64,000 nucleotides of DNA from Brevibacterium casei CIP 102111 (GCF_900169275.1 NZ_FXZC01000007.1:62001-126000); one strand, 5' to 3'; positions 19,223 to 27,823 are shown, numbered from the stretch's first letter. Made by a program: numbers and translations. Notes: generated by a model from the sequence alone, not told the origin.

Positions 19223-20389
19223 ATGAGCTACACCCCCTGGCCGCTCAGCGACGAGCAGCGCGACGTCATCGACCTCTGCCGGTCCTTCGCCGCCGAGGAG
19301 ATCCGACCCGCTGCCCGCGCCGTCGACGAGGCCGACACCGAGTCCCCGGTCGGCATCTTCCGGGCTGCTGCGAAGGTCGGGATCACCGACTTCATGATCC
19401 CCGAGGAGTACGGAGGCGGCGGATTCACCGACGTCTTCACCCAGTGCCTCGTCCAGGAGCAGCTGTGCTTCGGGGACCCTGGCATCGGGAACTTCGTATG
19501 CTCGAACGGCTTCTTCGCCGACCCGATCCTCGCGCTCGGCACACCCGAGCAGAAGGAGGCGTGGCTGCGGCCGCTGACCGGCGACGACCCGAAATTCACA
19601 GCACTGGCGACGACGGAACCGGGGTCGGGGTCGGACTCGGCGTCGATCATCACCCGCGCCGACCGTGCCGACGGCGGCTATGTCCTCAACGGGCAGAAGG
19701 CATGGATCTCCAATGCCGGCCTCGCCGACTTCTACGTCGTCTTCGCCAAGACCGACCCCGCCCAGCGCTCCCGCGGCGTCACCGCGTTCCTGCTCGAGAA
19801 GGACACCCCGGGCATGGAGTTCGGGGCGCCCATGAAGAAGATGGGGCAGCGGGCTATCGTCTGCCGGGAGATCTTCCTCTCCGACGCCTTCGTTCCCGAG
19901 GCCAACCGCCTCGGCGGGGAGGGAGAGGGCTTCTACGGGCTCATGCGCACCTTCGACATCTCCCGCGTCGTCCTCGGGGCGGCGGCACTCGGGACCGCGC
20001 GGGCCGCGTACGAGTACGCGCGTGACTATGCGCGGGAGCGCACCCAGTTCGGCAAGGCGATCATCGACCATCAGGCGGTGGCGTTCCGGCTCGCGGATAT
20101 GTCCGCCCGCATCGACGCGGCGTGGCTGCAGGTGCTCAATGCGGCGCGGATGATCGACGCTGGGTCCGCGGTGCCGCGTCAGCGGGTGACCGCCTCGGCG
20201 GCGATGGCGAAGCTCAACGCCTCGGAGACGGCGATGTTCTGCACGTGGGCGGCGGTCCAGACGCTCGGGGGCTGGGGCTACTCGCGCGAGCACCCGGTCG
20301 AGCAGTGGATGCGCGATGCCAAGCTCGAGGAGATCGAGGAGGGCACGAGCGACATCATGCGCGTGCTCATCTCCCGCAACCTCGTGTGA
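19223..20389 (+). CDS. acyl-CoA dehydrogenase family protein
   Basis: This 388-residue FAD enzyme introduces a 2,3 double bond into an acyl-CoA. It shows the N-terminal helical domain, the FAD/substrate motifs TALATTEPGSGSDSASI and KAWISNAGLADFYVVF, and the C-terminal helical domain with ERTQFGKAI. The likely catalytic base is Glu373 in EEGTSDIMR, the usual place. ATG 19223 follows GAAGGAGAACC. It lies 115 bp after the ThDP gene, separated by the 20-bp repeats, in the same direction, and is probably part of the same regulon. Substrate is not predictable; context suggests the CoA ester made by the ligase. Confidence 0.92.
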   Translation: MSYTPWPLSDEQRDVIDLCRSFAAEEIRPAARAVDEADTESPVGIFRAAAKVGITDFMIPEEYGGGGFTDVFTQCLVQEQLCFGDPGIGNFVCSNGFFADPILALGTPEQKEAWLRPLTGDDPKFTALATTEPGSGSDSASIITRADRADGGYVLNGQKAWISNAGLADFYVVFAKTDPAQRSRGVTAFLLEKDTPGMEFGAPMKKMGQRAIVCREIFLSDAFVPEANRLGGEGEGFYGLMRTFDISRVVLGAAALGTARAAYEYARDYARERTQFGKAIIDHQAVAFRLADMSARIDAAWLQVLNAARMIDAGSAVPRQRVTASAAMAKLNASETAMFCTWAAVQTLGGWGYSREHPVEQWMRDAKLEEIEEGTSDIMRVLISRNLV

Positions 20390-20541
20390 GGCGCGGCAGC
20401 GGGCCTCACACGGGTGGGGGCCGAGATCCGGCACAGGTGGGGTTGTGCCCGCGCACGAGCGGGGCAGAAGGCGTCGAGCGACGACTCGACGCGCGACGAT
20501 CATTTCTCGTGAGAACCGGAATAGCGCGGTCGATGGGTGTG

Positions 20542-20568
20542 TTGTTCGAGATGAGGCCCTGATATAGG
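20542..20568 (+). promoter_or_regulatory. candidate sodA promoter with GTTCGAGAT element
   Basis: TTGTTC (20542-20547) and TATAGG (20563-20568) lie 15 bp apart, about 57 bp before sodA. Overlapping the -35 is GTTCGAGAT (20544-20552), a nonamer that also appears twice between lexA and the LysM gene. Hexamer quality is moderate. The rest of 20390-20624 is GC-rich and shows nothing else. Confidence 0.35.
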
Positions 20569-20624
20569 GTCGAAAATGAAGCCGCCGGACCAGGCGGGCA
20601 TCAATTCTCTTCAGGAGGAATCAC

Positions 20625-21251
20625 ATGGCTGAGCAGTACACGCTTCCGGAACTGCCCTACGACTACTCCGCTCTCGAGCCGCACATCTCGGCTCGCATCA
20701 TGGAGTTGCATCACGACAAGCACCACGCGACCTACGTCAAGGGCGCGAACACCGCGGTCGAGCAGATCGCCGAGGCGCGCGAATCCGGCAACCTCGCGAA
20801 CCTGCCCAAGCTCATCCGTGACCTCTCGTTCAACCTCGGCGGTCACGTCAACCACTCGATCTTCTGGCAGAACATGTCCCCGGACGGCGGCGACAAGCCC
20901 GTCGGCGAGCTCGCTGCCGCGATCGACGACCAGTTCGGCTCGTTCGACAAGTTCCGCGAGGTCTTCACGACCGCTGCGACGACGATCCAGGGCTCGGGTT
21001 GGGCCGTGCTCGTCTACGATCAGCTCGGCGGCAACCTCTTCGTCGAACAGCTCCACGACCAGCAGTCGGACATCCAGCAGGGCGGAACCCCGATCCTCCA
21101 GCTCGACATGTGGGAGCACGCGTTCTACCTCGACTACCAGAACGTCAAGCCGGACTACGTCAAGGCCTGGTGGAACATCGTCAACTGGGAGGACGCCGGT
21201 GCCCGCTTCGACCGCGCGGTCAACCAGACCAAGGGTCTGCTCCTCGGCTGA
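20625..21251 (+). CDS. sodA: superoxide dismutase, Mn/Fe family
   Basis: The 208-residue enzyme dismutates superoxide in the cytoplasm. Metal ligands are in the expected places: His29 in [11 protein letters not shown], a second His in [14 protein letters not shown], and Asp and His in [19 protein letters not shown]. It starts at ATG 20625 with a very strong AGGAGGAATCAC ribosome-binding site. The metal (Mn, Fe or either) cannot be told from these motifs. It is monocistronic: a 16-bp hairpin terminator follows at 21314. Confidence 0.96.
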   Translation: MAEQYTLPELPYDYSALEPHISARIMELHHDKHHATYVKGANTAVEQIAEARESGNLANLPKLIRDLSFNLGGHVNHSIFWQNMSPDGGDKPVGELAAAIDDQFGSFDKFREVFTTAATTIQGSGWAVLVYDQLGGNLFVEQLHDQQSDIQQGGTPILQLDMWEHAFYLDYQNVKPDYVKAWWNIVNWEDAGARFDRAVNQTKGLLLG

Positions 21252-21313
21252 GGCCCTTCTGATCTGAGCGCTCGCCCCGACCGGGTATGAGGTGGGTGGC
21301 GATCACGCTCGCG

Positions 21314-21350
21314 CGACGGCTCGGACTCCATGGCGGAGTCCGAGCCGTCG
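21314..21350 (+). terminator. sodA terminator, perfect 16-bp stem
   Basis: CGACGGCTCGGACTCC (21314-21329) pairs perfectly with GGAGTCCGAGCCGTCG (21335-21350) across an ATGGC loop, 62 bp after the sodA stop, followed by TCGTGTCTGC. Confidence 0.85.
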
Positions 21351-21400
21351 TCGTGTCTGCGGAGCACCAGCGGCACCATCGCGGTCTGCCCGCACACATT

Positions 21401-21464
21401 CGAGCAACCCTCCGGGGCGTTCAACAACCCAGCGTGAGGTTGCCGAGTGCCCGGAGGGTGGCTG
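21401..21464. repeat. 64-bp interspersed repeat, copy 1 (left of GNAT gene)
   Basis: It begins CGAGCAACCCTCCGGGGCG and ends CCGGAGGGTGGCTG. Copy 2 at 22081-22144 matches at 61 of 64 positions. Each copy is itself an imperfect inverted repeat: GCAACCCTCCGGG-type left arm, GCCGAGTGCCCGGAGGGT-type right arm. REP-like; no coding content. Confidence 0.9.
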
Positions 21465-21489
21465 GAGTCGACACCGCTAGGGTGAGACC

Positions 21490-22032
21490 ATGACCGTGCA
21501 CGTGAGATCGTGGTCGACGGACGACGCCGAGGCGCTCGTCGACATCTACGCGAACGCCGACGCTGAGCTGCGATCGAATATCCCCGACGACCGCGGAATC
21601 TCCGGGGCCCGCGAATGGCTCGACCGCGTGCTCGCTGCGAAAGCCGACGGTACCGGGTGGGCGCTCGCAATCGTCGAAGCCGACGGCGACCTTTTCGGCA
21701 ATGTCATGGCCTCATGCATCGAACAGCGGCATTCGACGGCGTGGATCTCGTACTGGCTCACCGCCTCGGCGCGCGGTCGCGGGCTTGCATCGTCGGCGTT
21801 GCGCACCCTCGTCGATGTCGCCCATGACGAGCTCGACGTCTACCGCCTCGAACTCGGCTACCGGGTGAACAATCCCGCGTCGGCCGCTGTCGCACGGGCT
21901 GCCGGGTTCCTCGTCGAAGGCCGGGAACGCGAGAAGCTGCTCTATGACGGCGTCCGCTTCGACACTGAGGTGTGCGCCCGCCTCTCCGGCGATCCGCGGT
22001 CACCGGGTCGCCGCCTCCCGGTTCGGCAGTGA
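21490..22032 (+). CDS. GNAT family N-acetyltransferase (RimJ/RimL-like)
   Basis: The 180-residue protein has the GNAT fold: N-terminal VRSWSTDDAEALVDIYANAD, central strand WISYWLTASARGRGLASSALRTL with the acetyl-CoA pyrophosphate motif RGRGLA, then ELGYRVNNPASAAVARAAGF typical of the RimJ/RimL/SpeG-like branch. The substrate is unknown. ATG 21490 has TAGGGT ending 6 nt upstream and no SD, consistent with a leaderless mRNA. The gene is bracketed by two 64-bp repeats (21401, 22081) that begin exactly 680 bp apart. This may mean that it is part of a mobile or recombinogenic cassette inserted between sodA and dapB. Confidence 0.88.
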   Translation: MTVHVRSWSTDDAEALVDIYANADAELRSNIPDDRGISGAREWLDRVLAAKADGTGWALAIVEADGDLFGNVMASCIEQRHSTAWISYWLTASARGRGLASSALRTLVDVAHDELDVYRLELGYRVNNPASAAVARAAGFLVEGREREKLLYDGVRFDTEVCARLSGDPRSPGRRLPVRQ

Positions 22033-22080
22033 CGCAACGTCGCGGTTGCTGAGTGTGCTGCTCGTGTCGACCCCGCCATC

Positions 22081-22144
22081 CGAGCAACCCTCCGGGGCGC
22101 TCAGCAACCCAGCGTGAGGTTGCCGAGTGCCCGGAAGGTGGCTG
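22081..22144. repeat. 64-bp interspersed repeat, copy 2 (right of GNAT gene)
   Basis: Same orientation as copy 1 (21401-21464), with three substitutions (positions 20, 24 and 56 of the repeat). A degenerate piece, CGGTTGCTGAGTG, lies just upstream at about 22042-22054. Confidence 0.9.
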
Positions 22145-22247
22145 AGCGCGGCTCGATCGCTGACAACGGCACCGAACCCGAGTCGCTAGACTGTCCTGCG
22201 GACGAATGCGTCCGGACACAGCAGGTTCTCAGAGGGAGTGAGCGCAC

Positions 22248-22988
22248 ATGAAGGTCGCCGTCATCGGAGCACACGGGCGCATGGGTGCGCAGGCCGTCGA
22301 GGCAGTCAAGGACGCCGACGGGCTCGACCTCGTCGCCGCGCTCGGCAGCTCCGACTCGCTCGAAACGCTCACCGACCTCGATGTCGACGTCGCCGTCGAG
22401 CTCACCGTGCCCAAGGCGACCGAGGACAACGTCCGCTTCCTCGTCGAGCACGACATCGACACCGTCGTCGGCACCACCGGTTGGGACGCGGACCGGCTCG
22501 ACCGCCTCCGCGACCTCCTCGCCGACCACCCTGACACCGCCGTGCTCATCGCCCCGAACTTCTCGATCGGCGCGGTGCTGGCGATGCGCTTCGCCGAGGT
22601 GGCCGCCCCCTACTTCGATTCCGCCGAGGTCGTCGAGATCCACCATCCCCGCAAGCTCGACGCCCCCTCCGGCACGGCCGTGCACACCGCCCAGCGGATC
22701 GCCGCTGCCAGGAAGGCCGCCGACCTGCCAGCCGTTCCCGACGCCACCGACTCCGATCCTGACGGTGCGCGCGGAGCGGTCATCGACGGCATCCACGTCC
22801 ACGCCATCCGCCAGCTCGGCATGACCGCCTCCGAGGAGATCCACTTCGGTGCGGCAGGGGAGGCCCTGACGATCCGCACGGACTCGTTCTCCACCTCGGC
22901 GTTCATGCCGGGGATCATCACCGCGGTCCGCGCGATCGGGGACCGCACCGGCATCATCCACGGCCTCGAGAACATGCTCGACCTCTGA
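22248..22988 (+). CDS. dapB: 4-hydroxy-tetrahydrodipicolinate reductase
   Basis: DapB reduces the DapA product in the diaminopimelate/lysine pathway with NAD(P)H. The 246-residue protein has the N-terminal Rossmann motif VAVIGAHGRMG, the GTTGW loop, and the substrate-binding motif EIHHPRKLDAPSGTAV with catalytic His and Lys. The C-terminus carries SFSTSAFMPGI. ATG 22248 follows GAGGGAGTGAGCGCAC. TAGACT at 22187 is a candidate -10, giving a leader of about 50 nt. Its stop overlaps the next start (TGATG). Confidence 0.96.
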   Translation: MKVAVIGAHGRMGAQAVEAVKDADGLDLVAALGSSDSLETLTDLDVDVAVELTVPKATEDNVRFLVEHDIDTVVGTTGWDADRLDRLRDLLADHPDTAVLIAPNFSIGAVLAMRFAEVAAPYFDSAEVVEIHHPRKLDAPSGTAVHTAQRIAAARKAADLPAVPDATDSDPDGARGAVIDGIHVHAIRQLGMTASEEIHFGAAGEALTIRTDSFSTSAFMPGIITAVRAIGDRTGIIHGLENMLDL

Positions 22989-23437
22989 TGTCGAAGGCGA
23001 AGATCGGAGCGATCGTCGTCTCCGTCCTCCTGGCGTTCTACTTCGTCATCATGGGACAGCGGGCGTGGATCCTCATCCGCGAACCCGACCTCGTCCCCAA
23101 GCTCATGGGGGTGGCGCTCTTCGTCCTGCCCGTCGTCGGTGCCTGGGCGCTCATCATGGAGCTCCTCTTCGGCGCGCGCATGGAGAAGCTCGCCCGGATC
23201 CTCGAAGCCGAGGGCGGCCTGCCCGTCGACGACCTGCCCCGCACACCGGGCGGCCGGATCGTCCAGGAGGCCGCCGACGAAGCCTTCGCCCAGTACCAGT
23301 CGGAGGCCGAGGCCGCACCCGAGGACTGGCGTTCATGGTTCCGTCTCTCGTGTGCCTACGACGCGAGCGGCGACCGCAGGCGAGCCCGGTCGACGATGCG
23401 CAAGGCGATCACGATGGAGCGGACTGGCCGGGCCTGA
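22988..23437 (+). CDS. small membrane protein of unknown function
   Basis: The 149-residue protein has two transmembrane helices (about residues 5-25 and 38-60: AKIGAIVVSVLLAFYFVI; LMGVALFVLPVVGAWALI). A cytoplasmic tail follows, whose end (EDWRSWFRLSCAYDASGDRRRARSTMRKAI in part) looks like a single TPR-like helix pair. The start overlaps the dapB stop by one base (TGATG), so it is probably co-translated with dapB. Proteins of this shape follow dapB in other actinobacteria. I do not recognise a function. Confidence 0.8.
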   Translation: MSKAKIGAIVVSVLLAFYFVIMGQRAWILIREPDLVPKLMGVALFVLPVVGAWALIMELLFGARMEKLARILEAEGGLPVDDLPRTPGGRIVQEAADEAFAQYQSEAEAAPEDWRSWFRLSCAYDASGDRRRARSTMRKAITMERTGRA

Positions 23438-23496
23438 AGCCTGCGCGTCGGGACTGACGTCTGCACGGAGGTTTCCGAGGGCTCAGGCCTCGCGGC

Positions 23497-24747
23497 TCAG
23501 ACTCCGCCGGACCCCTCGCGGGACTCCTCTCGCTCCGGTCGTTTCGGACTGACCGCTTTGACGAGCGAGGCGATCACCCCTTCGAGCGGTCCGCGCGGGC
23601 TGACGAAGAGCTTCCACACGATCGCGAAGACGATGAAGCTCACCGCATGGATGGCGTACTCCGTCGTCAGCTTGACGGGGTCGCCCGACTCGACCATCGG
23701 CGCGGGCTGGAAGTACGGGTGCGTGATCTCGACGAGGATGACGTGAGCGGCGTAGACCGTCAGCGGCATCGACCCCGGTGCGCTGAGGGGAGCGAGGAGC
23801 CATGACCGCCTACCCAGCAGAATCGCGGCGGCCTGGCAGACGGCGATCGCCGCAAGCGAAGTGCCGGCGGTGGAGATGAGGTCGAAGGGCGTGGCCGAAT
23901 GCGGTCCCGCGATCGCCAGCCACCACCATGAGTCCGGCGGGGTGACGCCGTAGCTGTTGACGTACAGCGCCGCTGTCAGGTCGGCGCCGCTGGCCGCGGC
24001 GACGGCTTCGAGCTCCTGCAGGCCGCCGGCGACGTTGAGGAGCAGCCACGACGCTCCGCGGCCGATGAGGAAGAGCGCGACTCCTGCGACGAACAGCGCA
24101 GTGAGGTGCTTGCCGATGTCGATCTTCGCCACCGCCATGCCGAGGAGGATGTACGCCATCCATTGGAGGATCGGATAGTACCCGGTGAGGACGAGTTCGA
24201 GTGCCGCGTTCTCCAGGGATCCGAGGTCGGTCCACGACATCGGCAGGTATGAGGGCTCCAGGCCGAAGCTGCTTCGCAGCCACATCGAGACGATCGGGCT
24301 GACCACCATCCATACGCCGGCGAGCGTGAACAGCGCCCAGGCCCGCAGGCGGAGGAAGAGGAGGGCGATGCCGAACATCACCCCGTAGTTGACGAGGATG
24401 ACGGCGAGGTTCGTCGTGATCGCACCGAGGAACAGGCCGATGACGATGATCGAGGCCGCTCGGACGAGCACACCCGGCGCGACGTCGCGCAGACGCCCGG
24501 TCGCAGCCAGCGTGCTCCGCGTCGAGAGCACCAGCGAACACCCCGCGAGCACCGCGAAGAGCGCCGAGGCCCGACCGGAGAAGACCGTCGCCCACGTCGG
24601 CATCGCCTCATCGGTGAGGGGGAAGATGTGCGTGATCATCATCGTCAGCAGCGCGAGTCCGCGGGCGGCATCGAGGCCGACGAGGCGACCGTGGGGGCTC
24701 AGGCGGGCGAGGATCCCCGCCGAGGTGGTCGCCGGTTGAGTGCTCAT
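23497..24747 (-). CDS. multi-pass membrane protein, heparan-alpha-glucosaminide N-acetyltransferase/DUF418-like
   Basis: The 416-residue protein has about ten hydrophobic helices. Its N-terminus, GRLVGLDAARGLALLTMMITHIF, has the R-GLD-x-RG pattern shared by acyltransferase-3, DUF1624 and DUF418 membrane proteins, which transfer acyl groups to envelope sugars. The C-terminal half (SMPLTVYAAHVILVEITHPYF) resembles DUF418/HGSNAT ends. The last 25 residues are charged and cytoplasmic. ATG 24747 is divergent from the peptidase gene. GAGAAT lies 6 nt before the start with no SD, possibly leaderless. Function is inferred from topology only. Confidence 0.78.
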   Translation of the reverse strand: MSTQPATTSAGILARLSPHGRLVGLDAARGLALLTMMITHIFPLTDEAMPTWATVFSGRASALFAVLAGCSLVLSTRSTLAATGRLRDVAPGVLVRAASIIVIGLFLGAITTNLAVILVNYGVMFGIALLFLRLRAWALFTLAGVWMVVSPIVSMWLRSSFGLEPSYLPMSWTDLGSLENAALELVLTGYYPILQWMAYILLGMAVAKIDIGKHLTALFVAGVALFLIGRGASWLLLNVAGGLQELEAVAAASGADLTAALYVNSYGVTPPDSWWWLAIAGPHSATPFDLISTAGTSLAAIAVCQAAAILLGRRSWLLAPLSAPGSMPLTVYAAHVILVEITHPYFQPAPMVESGDPVKLTTEYAIHAVSFIVFAIVWKLFVSPRGPLEGVIASLVKAVSPKRPEREESREGSGGV

Positions 24748-24803
24748 GGAACGATTCTCACATGGTTGCCCAGATATCAGGGCACGTTGGGTATCTTATT
24801 GCC

Positions 24804-25682
24804 ATGACCTTCAACCCGAACGCTGACATCAGCACCAACCGGACGAGCCGCCGCGGCCGGAATACGGCGATCGCCGGAGGCGGTGTCGGTGTGGTCGGCC
24901 TCCTCGTCTTCCTCATCGGTCCCCTCCTCGGCGTCGACCTCACAGGGCTCATGGGCAGCACGATGCTCGACAGCGGCGAGCAGCAGGGAACCTCGAACGA
25001 AGCGGCGATGCTCCAGTGCGACACCGGCGAGGACGCCAACCGCTCGACCGACTGCCGGATGGCCGGCGCACAGGTCGTCCTCGACGACTACTGGGCGCAG
25101 AATGTCGAAGGGTACACCCCGCCGCGCCTGACGATCGTCGACGGTCAGACACCCACCCAGTGCGGCACAGCCTCGAACGCGGTCGGCCCCTTCTACTGCC
25201 CACCCGAGCGCGGGGTCTACATCGACCCGTCGTTCTTCGACGTCATGCGCCAGCAGTTCGGCGCCTCCGCCGACGACCTCGCGCAGCTCTACATCGTCGG
25301 GCACGAGTGGGGCCACCACATCCAGAACATCACCGGCACGATGGAGAAGTACCCGAACAACGGCACCGGACCGGAGAGCAACGGTGTGCGCACGGAGCTT
25401 CAGGCCGACTGCTACGCCGGAGCGTGGCTCGGCGACGTCACCACGCTCACCGACGACAACGGCACTCCGTACCTCGAGCCGCCGACGCAGAAGCAGCTCG
25501 ACGACGCCCTCAACGCGGCATTCGTCGTCGGCGACGACTACATCCAACAGCAGTCGGGCTTCGTCAACCCCGAAAGCTTCACGCACGGCACGAGCGAGCA
25601 GCGTCAGCGCTGGTTCACCAGCGGCTACAACGAGGGCCTCGGCAGCTGCGACGCGTTCGCCGTACCCGGCAGCCAGCTCTGA
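24804..25682 (+). CDS. YpfJ-type neutral zinc metallopeptidase
   Basis: The 292-residue protein has one N-terminal transmembrane segment (about residues 24-45, GGGVGVVGLLVFLIGPLL), then an extracytoplasmic peptidase domain with HEWGHH at 167-172 as zinc site. RTELQADCYAGAWLGD provides the third ligand in the YpfJ/Zn_peptidase_2 manner. Cys pairs (CDTG...DCRM, CGTA...FYCPP) may form disulfides. I prefer ATG 24804 over ATG 24762: TATCTT ends 6 nt before it, suggesting a leaderless mRNA, and homology starts at MTFNPN. Substrate unknown. Confidence 0.88.
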   Translation: MTFNPNADISTNRTSRRGRNTAIAGGGVGVVGLLVFLIGPLLGVDLTGLMGSTMLDSGEQQGTSNEAAMLQCDTGEDANRSTDCRMAGAQVVLDDYWAQNVEGYTPPRLTIVDGQTPTQCGTASNAVGPFYCPPERGVYIDPSFFDVMRQQFGASADDLAQLYIVGHEWGHHIQNITGTMEKYPNNGTGPESNGVRTELQADCYAGAWLGDVTTLTDDNGTPYLEPPTQKQLDDALNAAFVVGDDYIQQQSGFVNPESFTHGTSEQRQRWFTSGYNEGLGSCDAFAVPGSQL

Positions 25683-25699
25683 CCGTTTCCCGAAGCAGA

Positions 25700-25760
25700 C
25701 CCTGACCGTGCGGCGAGCCCGCCCTGACCGCGCGGCGAGCCCGCCCTGGCCGCGCGGCAC
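25700..25760. repeat. 22-bp tandem repeat, about 2.8 copies
   Basis: Units start at 25700, 25722 and 25744 (CCCTGACCGYGCGGCGAGCC core). Starts 18 bp after the peptidase stop. Short GC-rich tandem repeat, no coding role seen. Confidence 0.8.
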
Positions 25761-25795
25761 ACAGAGACGAGACACCTCTTCCGCGGTTATCCATA

Positions 25796-25813
25796 CCGTG
25801 ATATGAATTACGG
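25796..25813. promoter_or_regulatory. interrupted palindrome upstream of the flavin oxidoreductase
   Basis: CCGTGATATGAATTACGG reads CCGTnATn6ATnACGG: symmetric outer 4 bp and inner AT pairs, 30 bp before the oxidoreductase ATG. It is a candidate operator for the TetR protein encoded behind the oxidoreductase. Confidence 0.4.
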
Positions 25814-25843
25814 GTCAGCACCCGCATGCATCAAGGACGATCC

Positions 25844-27823
25844 ATGTCTCACCTCTTTCCGCACCTCTTCGAGCCGATCACCCTGGGTCCTCGGACCATC
25901 CGAAACCGCATCGTCTCATCCGGTCATGACACGGTCCTCGCCGACCATGGGCAGATCGGCCCCGACCTCGTCGCCTACCACGAGGCCCGGGCACAGGGAG
26001 GCTGCGGACTCATCGTCCTCCAGGTCTCCGGCGTCCACGAGACCGCCCGCTACACCAACCACGTCCTCATGGCCACCGATGACTCCGCGATCCCCGGCTA
26101 TCGCGCCGTCGCCGAGGCCGTCCACCGCCACGGCGCGACGATCTTCGCCCAGCTCTTCCACCCCGGCCGCGAGGTCATGGACGGCGACCAGGGCATGGCA
26201 CCCCGTGCCGTCGCTCCGAGCGACGTCCCGGAGGAGCGGTTCAGAGTCGTCCCCGAAGCCCTGAGCACCGCCACGGTCAAGGACATCATCGCCGGGTACG
26301 CGGACTCCGCGGCGCGGATCGCCTCGAGCGGCATCGACGGCGTCGAGATCGTCGCCAGCCACGGCTACCTGCCCATCCAGTTCTTCAACCCGCGCATCAA
26401 CACCCGCACCGACGACTACGGCGGAACCCCGGAGAACCGACGCCGCTTCCTCACCGAGGTCGTCGAGGGCGTCCGCGCCGCAGTCGGCGACGATGTCGTC
26501 GTCGGCCTGCGGATCTCCGGGGAGGAGAAGACCGAGGACGGCCTCGTCGCCGACGAGATCCTCGACCTCATCGGCCACCTCGATGCCCTCGACTGTCTCG
26601 ACTACTACTCCGTGACCGCCGGGGACTCCTCGACCCTCCAGGGCGCCGTCCACATCGTCCCCTCGATGCAGATCGACCCGGGATACGCGACGACCCTGTC
26701 CGCACAGGTGAAGAAGGTCACCGACAGGCCGGTCATGGTCGCCGGCCGGATCAACCAGCCGCACGAGGCCGAAGCGGCGATCGCCGAAGGCCGCACCGAT
26801 ATGGCGATCATGACCCGGGCGATGATCTGCGACCCGGACATCGCAGAGAAGTCCGCGCGCGACGCCGTCGACGAGATCCGCGCGTGCATCGGCTGCAACC
26901 AGGCCTGCATCGGCCACTTCCAGATGGGCGTGCCCATCTCGTGCATCCAGCACCCTGAGACCGGCCGCGAGCTCACCTTCCTGCCCCGCCCGCGCGTGCG
27001 CCGGGCCGAGCGCGTCCTCGTCATCGGCGGGGGACCGGGCGGTCTCAAGGCAGCCGCCGTCGCCGCCGAAGCAGGACACGACGTCGTCGTCTGTGAAGCG
27101 AAGCCCCACCTCGGCGGGGCCGTCCTGCTCGCCCAGACCCTGCCGTACCGGGCGGAGTTCGGTGGGGCCGCGACGAACCTGACCGCCGAGGCGGCCCGCG
27201 CCGGAGCCGAGCTGCGCACGTCGACGCCGGTGACCCAGGACGTCCTCGACGATCTCGCCCCCGATCATGTCATCGTCGCCACCGGCGCCGTCGAGCGGAT
27301 GCCCGCTCTCGAGATCGCCGACGACGCCCTCGTCATCGGGGCCCGCACCTACCTCACCGAGGAGCCGACCCTGCCGACCGGGCGCATCCTCGTCGCCGAC
27401 TGGAAGGGCGACTGGATCGGGTTGGGAATCGCGCTGCGCCTCGCCGAGGCGGGCCGGCCCGTCACGCTCGCCACCGCCGCGAACTTCGCGGGAGCAGCGA
27501 TCCAGCAGTACACGCGCACCTTGCTCGTCTCGCAGGCGATGCGGGCCGGGGTCGAGTTCCTGGCCGACGCGCGCCTGGTCGGCATCGACGAGGACACGGG
27601 CTACCTCCAGTCGACGCTGTGCGAGATCGTCCACGAGGTCGCGGGGGTGACGGCGACCCTCGTCTCCGCCGCGCCCCGTTCGTCCACCCCGGACCTCGAC
27701 TTCAGGGGAGCGGACGTCACGGTCATCGGCGATGCCCTGGCCCCGCGCACCGTCGAAGAGGCCGTCTACGAAGGGCTCGTCGCCGCGACAAACCTCTCCC
27801 GCACCGAGGCGGTCGGAGCGTGA
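25844..27823 (+). CDS. NADH:flavin oxidoreductase/2,4-dienoyl-CoA reductase-like, FMN + 4Fe-4S + FAD enzyme
   Basis: The 659-residue protein has an N-terminal old-yellow-enzyme TIM barrel (LFEPITLGPRTIRNRIVSSG; substrate-site VEIVASHGYLPIQFFNPR with NTRTDDYGG). A 4Fe-4S site of CX2CX3CX11C spacing follows, with Cys at 348, 351, 355 and 367. The C-terminal nucleotide-binding half carries VLVIGGGPGGLKAA. This architecture is shared by 2,4-dienoyl-CoA reductase, trimethylamine and histamine dehydrogenases and N-demethylases, so the substrate is open. ATG 25844 has AAGGA 6 nt upstream. The next gene overlaps by GTGA and encodes its likely regulator. Confidence 0.88.
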   Translation: MSHLFPHLFEPITLGPRTIRNRIVSSGHDTVLADHGQIGPDLVAYHEARAQGGCGLIVLQVSGVHETARYTNHVLMATDDSAIPGYRAVAEAVHRHGATIFAQLFHPGREVMDGDQGMAPRAVAPSDVPEERFRVVPEALSTATVKDIIAGYADSAARIASSGIDGVEIVASHGYLPIQFFNPRINTRTDDYGGTPENRRRFLTEVVEGVRAAVGDDVVVGLRISGEEKTEDGLVADEILDLIGHLDALDCLDYYSVTAGDSSTLQGAVHIVPSMQIDPGYATTLSAQVKKVTDRPVMVAGRINQPHEAEAAIAEGRTDMAIMTRAMICDPDIAEKSARDAVDEIRACIGCNQACIGHFQMGVPISCIQHPETGRELTFLPRPRVRRAERVLVIGGGPGGLKAAAVAAEAGHDVVVCEAKPHLGGAVLLAQTLPYRAEFGGAATNLTAEAARAGAELRTSTPVTQDVLDDLAPDHVIVATGAVERMPALEIADDALVIGARTYLTEEPTLPTGRILVADWKGDWIGLGIALRLAEAGRPVTLATAANFAGAAIQQYTRTLLVSQAMRAGVEFLADARLVGIDEDTGYLQSTLCEIVHEVAGVTATLVSAAPRSSTPDLDFRGADVTVIGDALAPRTVEEAVYEGLVAATNLSRTEAVGA

